DNA of 64,000 bases from Gnetum montanum (taxonomy: Eukaryota; Streptophyta; Gnetopsida; Gnetales; Gnetaceae). The first letter of the stretch is position 1, and the number at the start of each line of letters is the position of its first letter. The position numbers were made by a program, and so were the translations under genes. The DNA is taken from positions 287,959 through 351,958 of the forward strand of contig MNCI01023373.1 in the NCBI GenBank assembly GCA_015680685.1, in the 5' to 3' direction. A model generated the notes under the pieces. The model ran no database searches and had not been told where the DNA came from. It worked only from the letters and a program-made list of their open reading frames with translations. Below are positions 57,122-64,000 of the stretch, piece by piece.

Positions 57122-60100
57122 ATGGCACACAAAAGAAAATGTAGGCATCGAGGACCTGCCAAGGTGGACAAAGTAAGGAAAACTCTAGGATGCCTCTCCA
57201 AGGTGAGTGTCAAGAAAAGGTAAGAGGCTTTGACTACTTGGTGAGTTGTTATGCTACCCTTGTTTTCGTTATGTGATGTATCAAGCTAGATTACCATTGT
57301 CATCACTATTGTCATTGTTGCAACTATTGTTACTATTTTTGTTGCCATTTTGGCCACTGCACCATGGTTGTCACCATTTGCCCATAGCGGTCATACGATT
57401 GCGATGCTATGGTTGTGTGTGTGACTACCTTAGCTACCATTATTAAGAATGGTCACTGCATTATCACAGGGGTTTGGGCAGTTCTGGGTAACATAGCACA
57501 TGCTTAACGTAGCGTGCTGCCCTTAGAAGGCATTTCTAGTTTACGAGGTTTTGGGGCAGCATATCACATGCCCAACATAGCATAGCACGAGCTATGTTTC
57601 ATGTGGTAGGGTAGGTTCAGGACAATGAGAATGCTATGAGTTCTTTTTTATTTGAGTTGCTAATATTATTACATTTTTTTGTTGTTATGCTATGTTGTTA
57701 TATTGATAGGCCCTTGGGGCGTTACACTAACAATCTATCACACTGCTACATTATCAAAGGCTCACTATGCTGCCATGATGTTGGAATGGTTTGCTTGTTT
57801 TCTTGTTACATGTTGTTCTTGTTGTACTTGTCATATTGTTATGCTTGTTGTACCATTTCATCTGTTGTACCTACTCCTTTGCTATGCTACACTAGGTGTA
57901 GTCACCATGCTATGTTGCACGTAACATAGGCATCACCCTCATGCGAAAGTGTAACTGTTACGCTACACTGTACAAGGCATTTCTACTATGCTATGTTGTG
58001 TAGCATGTAACTTTTATAGTATAGGGTGCACCCACTATGTGAGGCCTAACTACTATGCTACACTACACTACGTATGAAAATTTGCTATGCTATATGCAAT
58101 GTTTAACTCTATTTTATCAAGGACTTGTTGTTTCATGCTTAAGAAAAATTTGTAAATGGAGGATCCCACTATGCTACATTAGTAATCATTACTTGAACAT
58201 AGTGCTAATGTTTGGTGCTTTCTTATGCAAGTTCATGTTGAAACCCATTTTGATCATCCTTGAGCTTGTACGATTCCTATGCTTCCTTAGTGAACTTATG
58301 GCCAATGTCCCCCCACCCCATGCATGGGTAGGACAGTAGGAAATTTGATTCTAGAAGGATGCACGAGACTTCCTAGAGTTCCTACTTCACTATTTTAGTC
58401 TGATCATGTGGTCACACTTATTGATCGAAACAACTATTGTACTTACAACGACATTCTTTCCTAAAGCAAACTGGGGAATTTTGAAGTTCATGGCTGACGA
58501 GTTGATCAAGGGTGAAGGGGTAGAAGGCTTAGACTAGCATCCAAGGGGCTTGAGGTACTTAATTTGTATCTAGTACATGCCAGAATACAAATGCTACCAT
58601 TTGTACAACACATTATATGTTGCCCATCACATGGGAACTTGCTTCTAGAACCCACCTAAAACCATTTACTCTACCTGCGGGTGAGTCTTGTGAAAGTGTT
58701 TTAAATGTGTTTTATGATTTGCCTTGCTCTAGCCAAAAATGCTTACTGTATTATGCTTACTGATAATGGTCTTCAGGGTAACACAAATACCTTGACATTG
58801 GCCCAAATGGCTCTGCAAGAGTTCTCCTCTACTAGGAATGTGTGTACCAGTGTTGTAGAACAACTTGAACTTGATTTTAAGAACTATCCAAACAAGTATT
58901 CCAAGTTCTATGGGAAATGTAAAAACGTTGGCTAGTTTGATAGTAAATGGGCATCTTGCCGACCGATTACTGTTGAAGATGTTCTGGTGGAACTTCCACC
59001 ATTTCCTACACCATTTAAACCTAGTATGTTAAATGATGCATGTGTTCAAGTGATGATGTGCCTTTTCCTTTGCTAATTTTTTGTTGCTAACTATTGCAGT
59101 AATGAGTGAATCCCAAGAGGTTATAGTGATTACCTCTAGGCATAACAAGACCAACCTCTTCAAGTATGGGGAGGTGGAGGAGACTTAGTGTTGGCTTTGC
59201 AATGGGGCCCCAACCATCCTTGTTCACAATAGTTAGGAGGCTAGGCTCATGGATTTATTTCTAGTTGTAAATCCAAGTGTCTCGGCTACAGAAATGATTT
59301 CCCTAGATAATTCCTTCTTTGAAAAGGCTGATCGGTTCCGTACACATGTTCACAATGTGCAAGTGGTGTTTGAAGTTAACAACCAACTATTTGTGGATCT
59401 TTTTTGTGTTTCATCTGATGGTCTCCTCGTAGGAGAAAAATCTAGCAAATATGCAAACCATCAAGGGGATATTGAGGAATGGCTTGGGACAAGAAAGGAC
59501 TAAAAGGGGATTTACATCTATAGGGTCAAGCTAGCAGTGGTCCAAATGGTTTACCCTGTCTTCCATGCCTCTGCTTTCCCTAAGCTACTTTCCCAAGGGA
59601 AAATCCTTGGACTAGAATAGGCTAGGTCATGGAGGAAGGGACCCATTATAACTAGGCTAGGTACCTTTTAGAAGGCTTGCGTGTTGAAATAGTTAAGCTT
59701 CATGAGAAGCTTAACTTCCATTTCAACATGCATTATGCCTTCTTTGTAACTTTCCTACGATGCTTCATAGAATTCGTAGTGGTCTATGAAAATGATGCCT
59801 AGGTATAGCAAGAATATAACTAGATATCTAAGCCATGGAATTGCCAAGTTTTCTACACCACCCGATCCAAAGACCCCTCAAAATCAAGGAATCACTGTCA
59901 ATAATGATGAGGGATCGGGTGGCATGATTCTTTTGTGCTCAGGATAGTGTGGGAGAGGTACTTTCTATTAACATAGAAAATGTGTTAAGGGGGACACAGC
60001 TCATTGCACAAACCATGAAAACTAGGCTACAGCATAAAAAGTCTCGTCCTACGGAAGAACCTTCCTGTATGAATGAAGAGAGGGGGGAAAAGCTAGGAAT

Positions 60101-61857
60101 CAAAAGTTTGCTGAGTGTAACCCCCAGTTGGTAAGTGTGTTTAATTTCTTTCTCTTAGTGTAGCACCTGCTACACTCTGCTACGTTGTGTAGCATAGTGC
60201 CAGTTTTATGTTAAAGTGTCTTGCTTATTTCAATCCTGTGTTATCAGAAGAAGAAGAAGAGGAAGAGGCTTTGGCCCCTAGAGCAGGGGCACCTACCATA
60301 GAAGAAGAAGAGGCCCCAACCATAAAAGAAGAGATCCCTGCCATAGAGGAAGAGGCCCCTACCAATGACATTTTTGTAGAATGTGGTTTAGTGCCCAAGG
60401 GATGCATGAGTGTTGAGGATGTTGCCACACTTTTGAGTTAGCTAGAAGGAGAGGGGCTACAATTTTATGCTAGCGAGTTTCATCGCTTGCTTGATAGTGT
60501 GTTGATGGGTGATCCCCTTGCTATCACCACTGAGGGTTTGCTGGGTAGGAGCTTTACACTATCATTTATGTTATTCATCAAATTTTTTGTTGTCCTCTCC
60601 ATCACTGCTCAAATGTTTTATTACGCAACAGACACTACTATTGATGCCTCTAGCCCTTCTTCCTCAATCCATCTCTAACCATGGACCGAGACCCCTAAAA
60701 AAATCACTTTTATGGAGGGGGTGGTTGATGACATGATCGATCCCCTAAGGTAGATCAATCCTGAGATAGGCATGTTGTAGTTGCTATGTTAGGCTTTCTA
60801 TGTTGTTACATTTTCGCTATGTCACTATGCCTAATGCTCTCCCATGTATGATTGGTAGCTTCTCATCTCAAGTGGCATCTTAGGCAAGCCATTGAGGTTA
60901 ACGTTGTGCCTAAACTTCCTCTAGAGGTAGCTGAGGTACCTCATCACATCTATGATGAAATAAGTAAATGTGCATTATACTTGACACTCTTCTTATGGGA
61001 GTGTAGGTGCATGAATGAGGACCTCTAGAAGGGGTTACAAAAACTTGAGAAAGAAAAGGCCAATCTAACCACTGAGTTGGGGGACCTTCAATCAAAGAAT
61101 GAATTTCTATTGGCCTGTGACACTTGTGATGGGAGTTTGTGTATGGATGTTATAGACTATGCAAGATATTGGATAGCCATACGAAGCAAAAATGAGGCCA
61201 CTCACAAGATTATTGAATAACATGTAGATGGAACTTCTAGCTTAGATGAATAACAACTATAAGGATTATAGTGCAAAGGTTTATGAATGGGGATAGGCAC
61301 AAAAGAATCATAAGCATATGTATAAAATGGAATGTGCTGCCTATTGTAAACAATATCAGGATGCTACTATTGAGTTGCATATCCATAAGCTATTCCTTGA
61401 TGTTATTGGTGCTTCCAGGGCTTATGAGAAGTTTATGCAACAGGTGACGGTTAGTGAGTCTCCGAAAAGGGAAATGACCCTACCTATCAGGGAAACCACC
61501 ATCGCCACCTTTTCCCGAGGACCACCTAGATGGAAAACTATGGAAAAAGGTAAAGTTTTTGCAAGCATTGATCTAGTAGAGGTGAATTGGAAGAACCTAA
61601 CTGAGGAGGAGATCTTGCAATGTCTTACGACCAACATAGATAGAATACCCTCCAAAATGGACGCAGGGCCATCTCGGGTTAGTCCCTTTTTGTTACATTA
61701 TAGTTTATTTTATGAAAGTCTTTACTGTTGTTTTGATTCATTTTTTTATTTTTTATCTTATGTAGGATCCAAATGGAGGTGCAAGACTCATAGTGTGGTG
61801 GCTCGAGATTTTTATTTTATATTTTTTGGATTTAAATTTTTTTCTAAAGATTATTGA
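57122..61857 (+). pseudogene. multi-exon antisense gene in the Tat-4 protease-RT spacer, product unknown
   Basis: I do not recognise the product. Exon 1 (57,122-57,202) reads MAHKRKCRHRGPAKVDKVRK, then TLGCLSK, basic, ending AAG|GTGAGT. After a ~1-kb intron a second coding part reads LEFLLHYFS, FMADELIKGEGVEGL and YMPEYKCYHLYNTLYVAHHM (to 58,677), closing GCGG|GTGAGT. Next: a part after a TTCAG acceptor near 58,778 (NTNTLTLAQMALQEFSSTRN); a part from 59,100 (MSESQEVIVITSRHNKTN... to 59,503, then EKLNFHFNMHYAFFVTFLRC); one ending TTG|GTAAGT at 60,131. An acidic exon follows from 60,248 (EEEEEEALAPRAGAPTIEEE) to GG|GTAGGA near 60,543. Then short exon(s) to 60,748; a coiled-coil-like exon from 60,857 (LEKEKANLTTELGDLQSKNE); and 61,318-61,673 ending CGG|GTTAGT. 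After an intron ending TATGTAG, a final exon runs to TGA at about 61,857. In-frame stops and phase mismatches at some joints mean this copy is probably dead. The C-terminal half matches an antisense frame in Tat-1. Confidence 0.6.
57203..58220 (+). other. putative intron 1 of the antisense gene
   Basis: T-rich, with many dispersed TGCTATGCTACACTA / CATAGCATAGCACG strings that also occur in the Tat-4 LTR. Overlapping frames here (for example 57,636-57,929) are Cys/Leu/Tyr-rich consequences of that low complexity. The 3' end of the intron is uncertain (AG at about 58,143 or 58,230). Confidence 0.4.
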
Positions 61858-61934
61858 CTGACATTGAATGAAGAATATAATGTGAAACAATTTATTTCAC
61901 TTTGATTAATGTGTTATATTTATTATTATTTTTT

Positions 61935-62405
61935 GTCCTTTTGGGCCCCTTAAGAGCCTCTCATTTTAGTTTTAGGTCATTTCAAGCCGTCATTAGTTTT
62001 GGGCCATTTTGGACCATATCTATAGTTTAAGTCCATTTTAGGACATCGCTTAATGATAATTTTTTTTTGTCTATTTTTTGAGAAGTGGAGTAGCTAGTTT
62101 TATGCCTTAGCAGGCCACGATGGTATTTTTATTTTAGGTCATCACTCCATGATGATTTGTTTTATGTTTTTTGTTTTCTTGTTATGTTTGTTATAGGGAA
62201 ATAACACTGCTAGTTTTAGGCCATTTTGGGCCGTACTAGTTTTAGGTTGTTTCAGGCTGTACCAATTTTAGGCTATTTTGGGCTGCACTAGTTTTAGGTT
62301 GTTTCAGGTCATGGTGCTAGTTTAAGACCATCCTAGGCCACACTAGTTTTAGGCCATTTCAAGCTACAGCTGCAGTGCTAGTTTAAGGTCATCCTGGGCC
62401 AAAGC
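61935..62405 (-). repeat. ~35-bp tandem array after Tat-4 protease
   Basis: About a dozen diverged units, plus-strand form CTAGTTTTAGGCCATTTTGG and CTAGTTTTAGGTTGTTTCAG, interrupted near 62,045-62,110. On the element strand this is the CCTAAAACTAG family of Tat-1, at the same place, right after protease. Confidence 0.82.
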
Positions 62406-62610
62406 AGTAAATAATCAATGCAAGCTACAACCATGATGTAAATGGTGGGCATAATGTAAATAGTAGACACAATGCAAATGTGAACAGTAAATGGGATGCA
62501 AAGAATTAAAATAATGTAAACAGTGATTATAATGCTAAAAAAATGAACATAATGCAAACAGTGAATGTGGTGCTAAAAGTCAACATAATGTAAGTAGTAA
62601 ACATAATGCT
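62406..62610 (-). repeat. ~20-bp tandem array
   Basis: Roughly ten units of the ACATAATGCAAACAGTGAAT type (plus strand), between protease and the ~35-bp array. Confidence 0.8.
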
Positions 62611-62639
62611 AAAATTAAGACAGAAGGAGATATGAAGAC

Positions 62640-63985
62640 AAGCATTCATAGAGTTGAACTAGAGGTAATCTCTAATTACAAATTTATCTTCTAACCCATC
62701 ATGGGCTAGGTGTAGCATATGGCTGAGAGGCTTTGTTGTGTTATTCTTCTAAGTTTTTGTCTATAGCCTAGAAAGGCAACTCAGCCCACATAGTTTCTTT
62801 ATCTAAATCAGTGTTTTTGGCCAGCTCATTAGTCAAACAAGTGGTTTCAGTATGAATAGATGCTTCGTTCTCATAGATTACTATCTCCAAGCCCTACTCC
62901 ATGTCAACATTTTTTATTGCTTGGGCAGTCACTTCATCACCGTAGATTACCACTTCCCCACCCACCTAGGGTAGGTGGATCTCTTCATGTATGGGTTAAG
63001 AGATAGTCCTCAATTGGGCTAAGCATGACCTCCCCAAGATCAGGTTGAACCTAGGCATCTCTTCTACCACGATGAACGTCGTGCTTATGGGGAACTGGTC
63101 CCCTGCCACAAAGTTAATGTGGAAAATTCCCTTTACTACCACACATGCTCGATTGAACGACTTCAGGCATGAAATTGTTGTGGGCTTGATTTAATCAACC
63201 AAGCCTAGTTTGTCCACTATGGGAAATGGAATGACATTGGTAGTAGCCCCTTCATCAATGTGTACCCTTTGGATCTTGTACTAGTTGACCCAAATTATGA
63301 TGAACATGGGTGCTATTGTCACTTGACCCTTTTTAGGGTCATCCTTAATGGACTTATTATGAAATTTCAACTGCATTGGCTATGATTCTTTGGCCATAGA
63401 GGAAAGCATGATAGTGTGGATTTCTTTCTCCTTGGCCAGCATATTTTCATCAACCACGATGGATGTTAACATGTGAAGCATGGCCTTACGGTATGTTGTG
63501 GAAGTCATTACCAAGTCATATAGGCTCAAAGTTGTATTTTTTTGTTTCAGGGCCTATTTGACTTGCGTAAGGGCATTGAGAAGGTCTTGCCCACCATCTT
63601 ACTGTTTGTTACCCCTTTCCTCCTCCATTCATCCTAGGAGACAAATTTCCTGAGGGGGGGTAGTTTTAGGCTGAGAACTAGGCTTTCTCCTATGGGAAGG
63701 TGATGATTGCGTGTGTGCATTATTATCAATTGTTGATGACAAAGGGGCCATGGAAAAAGGGGCCAAGGAGGTAGGCTTGGGGGGACCTAACATGGTGTGT
63801 TCCTTAGCTATCTTGTCTACTAAACACTCTTCCCATTTCTTCAAACAGGGAGGTTGTAGTGTAGTTTTTTTGCTTGGCTTTGTGTGATAGAGGAACTTGG
63901 ATGTTTTTCCACCTTGATGGAAAATGGTGCCTATTGTGTTTCTGCAACTTTGAGCATAAAGGGAGTAGAGGTGGATGTCTGACAA
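62640..63985 (-). pseudogene. Tat-4 gag C-terminus and protease
   Basis: Open for 118 codons from 63,985 (minus), beginning MSDIHLYSLYAQSCRNTIGT and passing PCLKKWEECLVDKIAKEHTM; this part is Pro/Ser/Thr-rich. It continues DLLNALTQVKQALKQKNTTL, SLYDLVMTSTTYRKAMLHML, as in Tat-1. The protease follows at about 63,320-63,000: VHIDEGATTNVIPFPIVDKL carries the active-site Asp in a D-E-G-A context where D-[TSG]-G is usual, then FIVVEEMPRFNLILGRSCLA, with LGR intact. The downstream linker (GEVVIYGDEV, ENEASIHTETTCLTNELAKN) ends near 62,640, just before the repeat arrays. A few stops only. The usual job is maturation of gag-pol. Confidence 0.86.
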
Positions 63986-64000
63986 GGAACTTTGATGAAA

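Larger units (their letters stand above)
49891..64000 (-). mobile_element. Tat-4: Tat-lineage retrotransposon inserted in copia A, continues past the window
   Basis: Minus-strand order from the right edge: gag C-terminus and protease (63,985-62,640), a 20-bp array, the ~35-bp array, an antisense multi-exon frame (61,857-57,122 on plus), a further array, RT/RNase H/archaeal RNase H/integrase (56,390-53,185), another array, untranslated sequence and a 3' LTR ending at 49,891. It is the best preserved of the four Tat elements: RT has an intact YIDD motif and integrase is nearly complete. The 5' LTR and most of gag are off the right edge. Confidence 0.82.

Noticed and set aside
57636-57929. 97- and 81-codon overlapping frames
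   Set aside because: Cys/Tyr/Leu-rich readings of low-complexity GCTATGCTAC-type sequence in the putative first intron.
60225-60428. Ser/Ala-rich minus-strand frame
   Set aside because: Mirror image of the acidic exon (GAA/GAG runs read as TTC/CTC) on the plus strand, which fits the flanking splice sites better.

Overview
The window looks like intergenic heterochromatin from a seed plant with a large, slowly turning-over, repeat-rich genome. It is A+T-rich and CpG-poor, has long tracts of decayed LTR retrotransposons nested in one another, and shows no intact host gene, rRNA or tRNA. I cannot name the species from the sequence. Nearly every recognisable protein is a retrotransposon relic read through many stop codons, often TAG or TGA where Gln, Arg or Trp would be expected.

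Layout. 1-2,198: unassigned sequence ending in a probable chromovirus-type polyprotein tail and 3' LTR with a TATA box. 2,199-20,520: a decayed Ty3/gypsy element of the Tat lineage on the plus strand (Tat-1), with an LTR-like repeat pair, gag, protease, a long repeat-filled spacer, RT, RNase H, a second (archaeal-type) RNase H and part of integrase. 21,479-32,310: two more Tat pol relics arranged head to head (Tat-3 minus, Tat-2 plus) around a 4.7-kb repeat-rich spacer. 32,311-44,010: a plus-strand Ty1/copia (SIRE-like) relic (copia B) whose LTR is split by another Ty3/gypsy element (35,246-43,806) that has lost most of pol. 44,346-49,890: a minus-strand relative (copia A) with PBS, gag, polypurine tracts and LTRs but no recognisable pol. 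49,891-64,000: a fourth Tat element (Tat-4, minus strand) inserted in the copia A 5' LTR and running off the right edge.

The most interesting feature is in the protease-RT spacer of the Tat elements. In Tat-4 the strand opposite to gag-pol carries a multi-exon reading frame (about 57.1-61.9 kb) with a TATA box, a clean first exon ending at a GTGAGT donor, an acidic exon, a coiled-coil-like exon and further plausible GT-AG introns. A homologous antisense frame lies at the same structural position in Tat-1 (about 9.2-10.3 kb, minus). I do not recognise the protein. A short tandem-repeat family with a unit of about 30-35 bp, core like GGCCTTAAACTAGCA, sits after protease, before RT and after integrase in these elements, so it brackets the coding modules. 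Tat-1 also holds an eight-copy array of about 188 bp in its spacer, a possible satellite seed.

The nesting gives relative ages: copia B is older than the gypsy element inside it, and copia A is older than Tat-4. All boundaries are estimates made by eye from repeat matching; no search or alignment program was run.
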